From Owenia fusiformis (lineage: Eukaryota > Annelida > Polychaeta > Sabellida > Oweniidae), in NCBI GenBank assembly GCA_903813345.2, contig CAIIXF020000006.1, positions 8,668,989 through 8,732,988 of the forward strand: a stretch of 64,000 bases of DNA. The letters run 5' to 3'. Shown here piece after piece: positions 46,009 to 59,100 of the stretch; within the stretch, counting starts at the first letter, position 1, and each line of letters opens with the position of its first letter. The notes beneath the pieces were generated by a model that had not been told where the DNA came from, searched no databases, and saw nothing but the letters and a program-made list of their open reading frames with translations. Both the position numbers and the translations under genes were made by a program.

Positions 46009-48401
46009 AAATAGGTGAATAGTAAATGAAATAAGATGTACGAAAGATCAGCGTCCACTGCCAGTATGCATCTTCACAATGGCTACGAACACTACCATAG
46101 CAACATTATCATCACCCTAGCAACATAAACATAGCAATGACACCATTACCATGGCAACCCCAGTGAGAAACCGCATACAATGTAGATGCCCAATGATATA
46201 GCTGTAGAGGAAAGTGCATTGCCAGTGATCAACAAAAACTATAATTTTAAAGAAAATGCAAGAGAACAACCCACATATGGGTTTTTCAGGTACCTCACAA
46301 AATGCTTAGAAGGAAGTAACAATTCTAATTTTGCATGCACAAAAATTAGTCATGGCTATTTGCAAATACAAACATAAGGCAATATATATACAGTGTATTT
46401 ACTAATGTACATTTAGAATATGAATTATTTAATATGAATTTTTATTATTTATTTCATAAATGCAGCTTTTTTAAATATAAGTGTAATATGTGAAAATATG
46501 ATAAGTGTAATAAGGCTTATAAACAATTGGTGCCACTAACTTCATACTGTTGCGTTTAATTTCAGTGTAGTGATGATGCAGTGCCATTTATAGAATTTTT
46601 ATGAGAATGTAGTGTTTTCTCTTTAAAAGCTAACCTTGAGCATTCTTGACATTTCTGAAAATGCTAAAACAATTGAAGCTCAAATAACAACATTAGGAAT
46701 GAATTTCACCTCATAAATACTAAATAAAGAGCTTTTTGTCCACTCATGTTAGTGAGACTGGTGGGTATAATTTCAACCTCAAAAATAGATTTATATATTC
46801 TTTCACTTTCTACATATAATCAGTATAAAGCTTAGGATTTGGCATCTCTTGAAAAATATCTGGCTTGGGTATGTATACTAATGTAATTTCCACTTGGAAT
46901 TTTCTATTCTCAAGTCCCCTAAGGAGATATGTAGAAAAACTAATTCTGTCTCCCATATACCATCTCTGAAATAAAATCATTATTCCCCAAATTGCAAAAT
47001 TAATAGGAAATGTATGAATTTATCAACAGATAAAATGAAAGGTGCAGACACTAATCTGAAATATTTATACAGTAGATGACAAAAACAATATGTCTGCTCA
47101 TTGTGGTGTTTTAGAAAAATCTTTCAAATGAGAGACTAGTAATTTTTTGGAAGGATGTATTGATCGTACAGTGAGATTGGTCCCGAAAGAGTCATACATC
47201 TAAAGAATATTCCAACGAGTAAAATATTTATTGTGCTATAGGAAATGCTTTTATAAACCATCTACATTTTAGATGCTTTGCAACAGCTTTCATTCTGTAA
47301 TAACAAACCTAATTAACACAGCTAACATCAGTATGAACCATATATTAATTAACAGAAACGTCATTTAGCGAACATCAAACAAAACCAATGGTAAAGTGTT
47401 AAAGGTGTACTGTCATTGTGTCGACTAATAAACCCAGGTTATGGGATTTTAAATGTGTTTTGAGATATTCTGATGTAAAATGTGTTTATTGTAGGATTAG
47501 TTTGCTTGATTTATGACAGTTAAGGCCTTCATTACCTCGTGACATGCAAGTGTAAACTGAGCTAAGGAAAATACAAATGTCTATTTTGAATGATTGCAAA
47601 TCAGTATACACAAAATTAATTATAAAACATCCAATTGAGATGGATTGAAGGGGTTTCCATAATAACTGAATTCTGATTTGTATGTTCATGAAGGGTGTCA
47701 GCGAACTCTTGTTAAATTGTCAATCAGTACCCCACTCTGATTACAATTTGCATAATGCCGTATATTTCATGATTTCTGTATATTATCGCTCCCATTAGTA
47801 AAGCTCAACGAACTAAAAAGAATTCTGAATTTTGCCAAACAACCCAGTTCTTTCACATATAAGCAGTTTAATGGCAGCGATTATACATCTAAAATATATG
47901 CAATTTTATTACGTTTTAGATATTTTAGTGTGAATGAATGTGAAAATTTTAGCATGAGTATAATGTACTGAAGCATGAGTACTATTTGGGTCTCATTCTT
48001 TTATGCGTTTGCTCATGGTATCCATGGGGACCATACTTACCATACTTGCATATTAGTATAGCCCCTTGCACGAGCTATGAAACCCCTTGCATGCTCATGG
48101 TAGGATGGGGTCTTGATGGTACATATGCAAAGAATGTAAACCAAGAGTTCTTTCACAAATGAGGTCAATGATTATATATGTTATGTGATTTTATGTTTAT
48201 ATTATGTTGTAATATTTTTATTAATTATTATTGTATTTTATTTTGATTATTTTTGATTTGTACATGTCAGGTATGTGGTGTGTAACCATAGGATTGTTAT
48301 TATGTACAGAATATACAATTTGTTGAATTTTAGAAAAAGTTAAGAACATTTCTATCAAATAATGTTGTACTTTGAGATAACAAATAAAATGATAAAATAA
48401 A
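46009..48401 (+). other. possible 3' UTR exon of the kinase gene
   Basis: A strong acceptor (15 bases of mostly T then CAG) at 46008 opens a 2.4-kb AT-rich stretch with no long coding frame. It ends in clustered AATAAA signals at 48383-48388 and 48396-48401. No plus-strand gene other than the kinase can own it. The link is inferred. Confidence 0.3.
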
Positions 48402-50003
48402 GTGAGAAATGTGTATTTTTGTTAAAAGGTCATGGACTCACGAGAGAAAACAGATAAAATCCTCCTATCTTGGGTTAAACACAGCATCAAAATGAGAAAA
48501 ACCTTGTTTAGGTAATTAAAACTGCTTCAACTCAAAACTACAGCAGGGAATTAGCTGAACAGAGCCTATAATAAGGACACTCATAAAACATATCATAAAA
48601 TATGTCCCTGCTTGAACCAGATAAAATAGCAGAAATGCAATAAAGTCATAATGATTGTATGATTCCTGAAACAAAAAGAAACACATCAAACCAGGACTCT
48701 TTATTAAATAATCTTAGTTTCAAACCAAGTTTGCCAAATTATTTTTTTCATTACATTCAAAAATTATCATTTTAATATATTTTGTTTTGCTCTTTTTTTG
48801 TTTTTGTACACTTTTTCACATTTTGTGAATAGGAAGACATCTTTTGACCAAGCTAAATCTAAATCTTTTAGTTTTTTTTAAATACAGTAACATGACCTGA
48901 CATCTTTACATAGGTGCATCCACTGAATCAAAATGAGAGGGCAATTCATATAGGCCAAATGGGAAATGAGCAGAAAATTAAGGGTACCACTGCACATGAG
49001 ACAAAGGAGGACTACATCCCCAGATCCCTAATGTAAACATGGATACACCCAAGAGTTCACAAGTACAATATATTTAGCACACCAGTTCTTTTTTCTTGAT
49101 ATTTCAATAATCTGCTGGGTGACAAGAAACAGCTTTTTTACATCCTCATAAAACCAACATAAAAAGCAATAAATACTTTATGAGATATGTTTATTCTAAA
49201 ACAATGGTATCTACATTTACTAGTCTACTTTGTACATATTCAATGATGTCATCATTTTAATTTACAATATTCACTGTCAAAAGAACACCATTATGAAACC
49301 TACACAGTATAAATGTGATGTACAAAGAATGTGAGATAAACCTGACTCAGACCCTTCTGGTCTTTATCTGGACCAGGTGATTTTCAACATGTATTAGACC
49401 AACTAGTCAAAAATTTAATCAACATGTCTAAAATACTTGACAAAACTTTATTATGAAGAAACATTAACCGAAGTGTCAAAAATAGTCATGTGTAGAAATA
49501 TATAAAAATGAGTTGCTAATATCAACTAAAATTGACGATATCTACATGTACATGCTTAACATCATTCACACTCTTATATTTAACATTTAATTTTACAGTC
49601 ATTTGAAAGTTAGATTTAAAGTATGCAATCACATTTTTGAACACATATTTTATAAGATTTCCAAAACATGATCATAGCTGCAGACATCCACTTGCTTTGC
49701 AAATGTTCGTTTAAAACACTGAACGAAGACCATGCTTATTTGTTCATCTCAGTTGTGTGATGTTTTACTTTACTATATTGCTAATGACTTAGGCATTTTA
49801 AATAAAACGCCAGTGTCAATATCAAGATTCATAATCCATAATTTTTGCCATATGTTCCTTTTAGGAAAAGTATCACCAAAGGGATCGTAATCATAAAACA
49901 CACACACAGATATTTTTTATCACATTTCCAATGTCCATGTACAATGTGAAGTCATATGTGATGTGATTTAATGAGACTGATGATAAATACTTCCTCTCAA
50001 TTG
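48402..50003. other. intergenic region / API5 3' UTR
   Basis: No coding exon was found. The API5 3' UTR must start at 50003 and run leftward. ATTAAA on the minus strand at 49972-49967 is a near, non-canonical polyadenylation signal. The rest is plain AT-rich sequence. Confidence 0.4.
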
Positions 50004-50104
50004 TTAATATCTCTTAAAGCCCCTACCTCGGCCCCGCCCACCTCTCTGTTGTCTTCTATAGCCGCCTCCACCCCTGTAACCACCGCCGCCACCACCATTG
50101 TTAT
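50004..50104 (-). CDS. API5: API5 last exon, RGG-rich tail
   Basis: The acceptor AATTGCAG and phase match the donor of exon 12 (CGAG/GTAAGT, one base carried over). The peptide reads DNNGGGGGGYRGGGG, then YRRQQRGGRGRGRGF, then KRY and stop. RGG tails bind RNA and are arginine-methylation targets. Without the splice, exon 12 reads straight into GK and stop. Confidence 0.85.
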
Positions 50105-53100
50105 CTGCAATTATAAGATATAATTACTTTCAGGAAGTTTTAATAAAAACGTATACATGTGTGAAACATATAGTGATCTACCTTGAAATAAAACAAACAG
50201 GCACTGTACTGAAAATTGCATTGGACCCTGGGTTGTGGATATGCAAAAATCAGAAAATTTGAATTAAATGTTGACCTTTTTAGTGGAAATTGACTTTACA
50301 TTAAGATCATACCTACTGAAATAAAAGTCAATAATTTTCAGGAAAAAATTGACTTTACAAAATATCATAGAAATTGAAGTAAATTAGAACCATTTTTGTA
50401 GAAACTGACATAACATGAGATAAACTATTAAAATAAACAACATACAATTATTTTATGACACTGGGACCTCATCAGGACATGATTCTATCACTTTTATGAG
50501 GTTGTTGTCATTGCCTCAAACTCGATGCACCAATAGTAGCAGATAATCAAATTATTCTAATTGCCAATTGTTTCATCAATTAATTAACTTAAGTCTATAG
50601 TAGTCCATGGGCCAATAACAACAACATTAACAATACCATTGCACTACAAGTTTAACCAAAACATTGACACTATATCCAAAATAAACATGGATTGTAGAAT
50701 TTTATGGATACTTCTTCAGGTTCTTGCAACTGGTTTATTTTCAGATGAAAAAGAAATAAATATATCAAATGTACAAGAAACAAAGGATGAGCTTCAGGAG
50801 GATGAACTGAAAGTAATGTTCAATAGTGAAGATGATGAAAAAGGGATTAAAGGGATCAATGGAAATATTGAGGCAAAATCAAAAGTGGCAAAGATAAGGG
50901 ACTCTGGGACAGGAGTCAGTGTATGGTACAATAACACAAACATTGTACCACTAGCACGCAAAAGAAAAGTATACAAACGGCTCACAAAGGACCTAGAGAT
51001 GTTTCTGCATGGTCAGCGTTTACGCGATCGGCTTGAAGTTTGGAAAACTTTGGCAATCATGCAAAAAATTATTGCCACCATTATGGGGCGCCCAGAGAGT
51101 AGGTTTAATGTGGAAGAAAGTGACCTCTATGAAGGGGATGTTGTACTCAGAGTTGAAGATCTTTTAGATGAGGTCCATAACCTTGAAGAGAACTTTGAAA
51201 TAATTGCTTCTTCAGTTACTAGAAAATTTGAAACATCCCAGACTGACCCAATAGATAATGCAAGGAATGAGCTGAAAAAATTGAAACAACGACTTCAAAG
51301 ACGAAGCCAAAAGCACTCATCATCAATGCGCAGAAACAAGAGATCAATACTAACAAAGAATTCTCCAAGGAAGAGAGTGTACACCTACAGAATCTCAAAG
51401 AGTTATAACACCAGTGAAACAGATCGTATTGTACAAGGCATGGTGGGGTGGGCAAACCATACTTGCCTCTCTTTCAAACCATGGGTTAGAGGGAAAAAAC
51501 TGGATCTGTTTTTCTTCAGAGGGAGAAAATGTAGCTCCCCTATTGGAGTAAAGGGTACCAACAGGATCAGCTTGGATACAGGGTGTCTCACACCTGGCTT
51601 GATTCAACACGAAATAGGGCATTCTCTAGGTCTGATACACCAACATAGTCGGCCTGATCGTAACACACATATTAAAATTTTATTTTCCAGAATTCGTCAC
51701 AAGTTATCTCCATTTGTAAAAAGCTCATGGACACGTACAAATCCTTTCGGTGTTCCGTATGATTTATCCAGTGTCATGCACTACCCATCTGCTGCATTTG
51801 GAATCTCGCCAAGAACCATCACCATGGAGACAATTGATAAGGAAAAGAGGGGAGTTATTGGTCAAAGAAATGGGATAAGTTTCTGGGATGCCCGAGTGAT
51901 TAACATGTACTATTGCTCCAACCAATGTGTTGTAGGAGGCCTAGATGCTGGGGACTGTAATAACTATGGTTATCTCCACCCTGGCAATTGCCAGATTTGT
52001 CTTTGCCAGGATGGATGGTCAGGGACTAGATGCTCTAGCATACAAGAAGGCTCACCAGAACCATGTGGTGGGGAGGTAGTTGCTATGGAACAACCACAAT
52101 TCCTTAACTCCCCTGGCTTCAATCAAACTAACTACACACATGGTCAGCAATGCAGCTGGCTTATTACTACAACCCCTGGTGATGTCATTTTGATGAAATT
52201 TATTGACAATTTTGGCATCATCCCACCACAAGGCACACGAGTGCGAACATGTGAGGACTATGTAGAAATCAGATACAAACATCTCGCAACTGTTGGACCA
52301 AGATTTTGTGGGAGTACAAGACCAACACAGATATTTATATCTCACAGCAACAGAGTGATGGTTCTCTTCAGGGCCAACAACCCTATCACCACCTCAGGGG
52401 ACCAGGGGTTCAAGCTGGAGTACACCAGGGTCAGGTGTGGCGGTTGCACAAGTACTCTCCCAATTTCTCAGCCTGTTTGCCAAAGGACAACACAACATGA
52501 CTGCTCGGTTCAGGTCAGATATGCTTCACAATTTAATTTCAAGATCTATAGGCAAACTAGCAAAATAAAATTGAAACAATTGAAATGCATAACTATACAA
52601 CCACATTTGTGCTTGAGGCAAATAATAACTGATAACATGTTTCTTTTTATATTTTTAAAATGTAAATATATTTTATTACTTGTAAAAATTCAAGAACTGT
52701 TGAATAAATAATTTTATACATGTAGATTTAAAACTACATGTGTCTATTTGACTTAAAAATCTTGATAAGAGGTAGTAAAGCAATGTTCTCCATGAGGCAA
52801 TAATGAGCTATGATATTTTCCACTCGGATACAAGTAGCACTACAGACTTTAAACCTAAACCAACCTATTTTAAATGTGGAGAATCTTCAAGTCGATGATT
52901 TGTTCTTTTACATTAATTACAGGTGTCAAGGAAACTAACGAGGCAGAACACATGTTTCAAGAAAAACACTTTTTGCTGTACTGGATTCACCCAAACTAAC
53001 AACAATACAATGTGTACCAAGTCAAAACCAATTGGGCAATGGAGCCAATGGGGAGCCTGGAGCGATTGTACAGAATCATGTGGTGGCTGTGGGGCCAGGA

Positions 53101-56100
53101 GCAGGAGACGTGGGTGTATCAGTGGTGCCCTCTGTGTGGGTACCTCCATGGAGACAGGGGCGTGTAATACGAAGGTTTGCCTAGAGGCGGTAAGGCAAGA
53201 GAGCTTCTTGTGTTCATTCCTTGTTAGGAGGCGTCGTAGGGGAAGGAGGCCTAGGTTTGTCACTAGGTATAGGATGTGTGTTAGAGATAGCATGTGTTGT
53301 GAAGCAGCACCCAACAACATTGCTGGCATATGTACGCCATAACATTATGTTACTCACTTTTTATAACGCATTATAAACATTTGTTTTTTTGTTCATTCTA
53401 CCTAGGAATAGAAGGTATTTTACCTACATTTTCCCAATGTACAGAGCATGTTGTGATTTTTGTGGGCTTATTATGTCGATTATATTCCAAAAGTTAGAGC
53501 TGTCTTAATACTTATCCAGAGTCTTTGTTTCTACCGATCAGTCTGAGGAGAACATCTATATGGTCAAAGAAAAAGCAGCCATCCCAATTTCGATATAAAA
53601 AAATTATTATCTCCTATACTTCATTTATTTTATAAATATAGTCTACATATAGGTATATACATATATTTAGACTTATATGATGAATGTTGTTCTGTTGAAT
53701 AAAATGCTGGGCTTGAACAGTTACTATATTGAACATCAGGCCATAGCTTAACCTGTAGTTCTTCCATGTTTTAAGATACTTCTGGGTTTTGAATAATCCC
53801 ATGCATTGGGATTTTACTTTTTGACACCATTTCATTTTCATAGATTGAAATGTTTTCAGATACATCTCTCATGAGCTTCATTTGGGGGTTACGCACTTTT
53901 AATGGTCTATGTGATAGTACTTTGACATCAGCATATATTTAAAGGTGTCACTTACCTCGGAATGTGCCTGCTTTATCACTGAACTTGCCACTAGGGGGAG
54001 CATATATTTTCCTGTCTTGTTGTTTAGATATCTTATTTTTGCTTTCTGAGTCAAATGTCACTGGTGTTATATTTGATCGCTTTTGCCTGAAAAATAAAAA
54101 ACATTGTTATATGTTTTACATGAACACTTATGGTTGGCTCCTAGATCAGAATTCAGAATGTTAATGTTTTTTTACGTACATGTATCAAACATTGTGAATA
54201 ACTAAGTTATATCTTATTTCACTTAGAGCACTTAGAGTTTGCCTTTTCTTGCTAAGTTCCATTACAACTTTTGGTCCTTTCCCTATATTATATATTCACA
54301 TCTCAGATGATGACAGCATGATAATAATCCATATTTTGATAATAAGGCTATGTTTTATACCCTTATTAACTTTTAATATATGAATTTCTTAGGTTATCCC
54401 TGAACCCCTGTAGTTAAACCTGTGTGTAGTGAAAGGCTAAACTCACCCTGTGGCTGGTGTAGGAGAAGCTGCAGGTTTCTGAAAGAAAACAAAGTTTTAA
54501 TGAAAGTCTCTTCAGAAAAAGACAGCATCACTTTATTTAAATCTGAACTGTTGAAATTCTAACTAAATACTGAAAATGCAACATAAGTATTACCATTTCT
54601 ATAGTTTCAATGTACCCGAGCCAAAATTTCAGTAGTAAAGTGGACATGTGGTGGGAAGTCATTTATTTTGGGGAGAGCACATAGGAGAGATCCACTATCC
54701 ACGCCTGTTTCTCCATTCCATAGGTGAACATACAAAAGCACTAACATAATATTTAACAAACTGGGTAGAAGGTACTTACCATTGGTTTCCATGAGAGATG
54801 TAAGACAGCCTTGTATGAAGGTGGATTGTGGAACAAGTCTTTGATCAAAGTGTTAATGTTGGATGTAATTTTAAGTGCTATCACCTTTAGTTTATTCTGA
54901 AAGAAAATTTCAAAACTTTTAAGTACAGTGGCAAAAGGGGAAATCCTATAAGTTATAAAGAATCAACGAAAATAGAACAAAATCAATTATGAAAACCAAA
55001 AATATTTGAAATAGATGAACATAAATAAACAAAGAGATAATGAACTCCAACTATAATTGCAGTTGATTCTATATTTAATAGTCAGTAATTTTACAGAACA
55101 CTTTATTTAACATCTAAATTTGGATACAAATGGATATCAAATCACTAATCAAGCAACTTGTTTGGTACCAAATATCCTTTCAGAAATCAAATTCTTTAAA
55201 ACGTTTTCAGCTGAGAGTACATCTAATAAATCAACTCATCAGTTTTAATTACTGAGGACAGATTTAAAGATTCTCTTTCATAAGATACCACTCACCTCAT
55301 CAGTTTTTAGAGCATCTCCAGTTTTTCCTTGTAGAGCCATTCTCAGCTGCTTAATGTAAAGTTGTAATCCCCTAGCAAAGTACTGTAACCTGGAAATAAA
55401 ACAAAATAGCAAATTAATATATTGGCCAATGCAGAGAGACATATTTAGCCATGTTGTCACATACAATCATGAAAATCATGTAATATAATCCTTCTCTTTT
55501 GCTTAATTGATGAATTTACAAAATTTGAAGTCAATACACTTTGAGAAAATAAGATTAAATTGTGTGGTTGTTACAACTGGTGGGCTCACACTGCACACAG
55601 TGAAAAAATGCCAAATGAAAAAAACAAAAAGTAGGAGCTGGAACCAATGGTATAAACTACCAGTATGAATCCCATAAAATGAACATGGGCATTTGATAAA
55701 TGGCAGTTTCCATTTGTTTGAAAAATTCTTGTTGGATGAGAGATCAAATCTCTATGGTTACCATATGAGCCAAAACAAAAATCCTTTAGAAAAACAATAG
55801 CAGTAGTGCCCGTTGTATTTATGTTTACCTGATTCTGAAATCCTTTAACCTCTCCCCATTATCTTCGCCTGTGAGGAACTCAGGATGTCGCCTGGCTATC
55901 TGATGGAAGGCATACATCAAACATTCAACATAAGAGAACTCAAGTTTGGGGGCTTCCACAGGGGCACTGTTTTCTTCCTCTGGGGGCTGTGGCATGTAGT
56001 CCTGAAGGAAACATGGACAAATTAAAGACATTACAAATGGCATTGGTTTTCTTATATGTTTTGTTTTTAAGAGCCTTCTTGTAAATGTACAGCATCCAGA

Positions 56101-59100
56101 ATTATGACAATACATTTGAAACAATAAAGACGCTGAATACTAAGAAAATTAATACATGTATAGGTGTGAAGGATTTACAACTAACCTGACAGTTTTTAGA
56201 TTCACACGTTTAACATGAATATGATTTAGAATTGTTAAACTCTGTAAACGCATGAATATCAGAATAAATAAAACGATTCTTTAGTAGATCAAATCCCCCA
56301 TTAAATAAATATTATTTGACAAGCTGACACATTACAATTACTTCAAACTGTTCTGGTCAACAACATGGCCGATCTCAGCTGATCAACAACATGGCCAATC
56401 TCAATAAAGTTGTCCACAACATGGCAAATCTTAATCGAATTGTCAACATGGCCAATCTTAATCGAATTGTCAACAACATGACCAATCTTAAAAGAATTGT
56501 CAACAACATGGCCAATCTTAAAAGAATTGTCAATAACATGGCCAATCTTAATAGAATTGTCAACAACATGGCCAATCTCAATAAAGTTGTCCACAACATG
56601 GCAAATCTCAAAAGAGTCATCAACAACATGGCAAATCTCAATAGATCAACAACATGGCCAATCTCAACAGAGCATGTTTATATAGAACCTAGTCAACCTA
56701 CCAACAATTTATCAAAAACACGCTGCACTTTTTCAATTCCATCTTCTAACTCTCCAGCATTAGTGGACATTTCAGCAAATAGTTTGAGAATCTCTAACTT
56801 GAGATCAGTCCCCTCAGCTTGGTTTTCAATACTACTTAAAGATGGCAGCACTTGGTCACATATGTATGAGACGAATGCTGCTGAGTGCACATTTTTCTGA
56901 AAAAAGAGAATGTTTTATAAAATATACATTTTTTATTCACAGTATAGATATAATTTATCATCTTAATTGAAAACTGGGTTGCTAAGTTACTAAATGAGTA
57001 ACATTTTTTTCAGAAAAATATCACTCAAGTCACATGATAAAGTCAGAGGGAAAGATTTGCCTAATTCACCTATTTGAAAATCCTGGCTAATTGGAATTAA
57101 AACTGAATTGAACGATTCTGATCAAGCATATCAAGGTACTATTGAAAACAGGTATGTCATATTGTATTGCACTTGAAAGTTGAGAAAGTGGTCACTACTT
57201 ACTGAGAAAAATGGCATTGCTTGCCTTATACATTGCATCAGTCTGTCAACACAGTCACTGTCTGTTGGCTGAAATACAAAAATGTAAATTCAAATATTTG
57301 ATGCAATGTTTAATCATGTTGGCAGTAAAATAAATAAACAAAGAAACCTGAATGACACATTTTGAGTACTTCTTCTCAATTCGAATATGATACGTGATGT
57401 CACAATAGCTCCAACAATTGATTTACTGGTGTATATTAAAGTATGTATGACCCCTAAAATTCATAAATGCAAATAGTTGTGTTTCTTATCTATTTATCAT
57501 ATCAGAATCGTAATAAAGACCGAGATTTTATGATTCATGGCAAATATTATGACCTCAAACCTTATTCTGACCATTGCCAAAGACTTCAATCACTATGTGA
57601 TTTCGGTGTTTTAACAATGAACAGAATGAAATTTTCAGTCATATATTACACCATAAATCATACAATCTCGGTCTTTATTCCTAAATATAAAAAGTTACTA
57701 AAGATTCAAAATGTCATAATAAAATGTCCAAAGATGTGGTACTTTAGATCAACTGGTTCACACAAAAGTATGTGAATGTCATATGACTATACAGAGATAT
57801 TCAATGCCCAAATATAATGAAAGGCTTTTGAAAGGTCAAAATAAAGGCTTTTGAAAGGTCAAAATCAAGGCTTTATATATCTTGATTTGAAAACTTCCGT
57901 CGATTGTAAAACCTGGACAAATACACATGTATGTAACTACTCACCTGGAATTCTTCTTTGAGACTCGCCTGTTCGACTACGATCTCCACCAACTGTTGTC
58001 GACCAATTACTGTATTAATTGATGTAAGACTTGAGAGAATTTTCATAAAAGATACAAACTCATCACCCGTTACGTCGTCAAATACCTACAACACATGAAA
58101 CAGACATTATCAAACAAGGCATTAACTTGCAAAATGTCACTACCTGCCATTTGTTACAGACACCAACCAGCGATTGCCATTTGTTACAGATGTCAACCGC
58201 CGAGCGGACACCATCCACAAAAAAGTTTAAGACAATAACATATTGGTTTTTATGTCAGATGGCCAAATTGTGAGGTGGACGGAATATTTGGGGTGGGCAC
58301 AATACAGGTTGAGGTGGGCCCTGCACAATGAAAGAACCCCCTGGGGAGATCATAGCACTTTTCCAAATAATAATGAGAGATATAATGAAATGTTTACCTT
58401 TTTACATTCACTTAGAAAGTATTCCTCGATATCTTTATTGAAGATTTCATCGACAGATTTCTTCATCCTATTCTCCATAAACTTTATGGCCCTTTCTCTG
58501 ACTATATCTTCACCATTGTTAATCTGGGAGAATAGACCAGTCAAAGTACCTGAAATGTCATATCGAGTATAAGCTGTCTATCATTTGAATACTACACATC
58601 AATGTTTTAAGTAACATGAAAATATTCCCTGCATCTTTAGTTCTTTCCTTATCTTGGTGTAAAAAAACAAGCCAAAATACTACTTAATCAAGAAATGTTA
58701 GCAGAAAAAACAACTAAAATTGTGACACTTTTTCAAAAAGTTTCCATCAATTGGACTTCATTGCCACTTTAATCCACTTAAAGTGCTCATGCAACACTTA
58801 ACAATATTCCAAATTGGGATTTGTTAATAAAGACTTAGTAATAGAAATCCTGTACTGAGACTGAAAGGCATACCTTTCACATCTATCTTCATAAGCACCA
58901 TGAGGGAGCTCTGCACTAGGGATAGCTCCATGGAGTCCTCACATTGGAGTAGTTGACTTAGGACATCTGCTATCCTGGGGACATGCTCTTTGGCATCCTT
59001 ACAAAGTCCTGGTAGGTCCTTGATAGCCTGTTTTCTGATCTAAAATCAAAGTGATTTTTGAATTCGAGTACTAGTATCGTGCACAGGAGTTTCAGTATCA

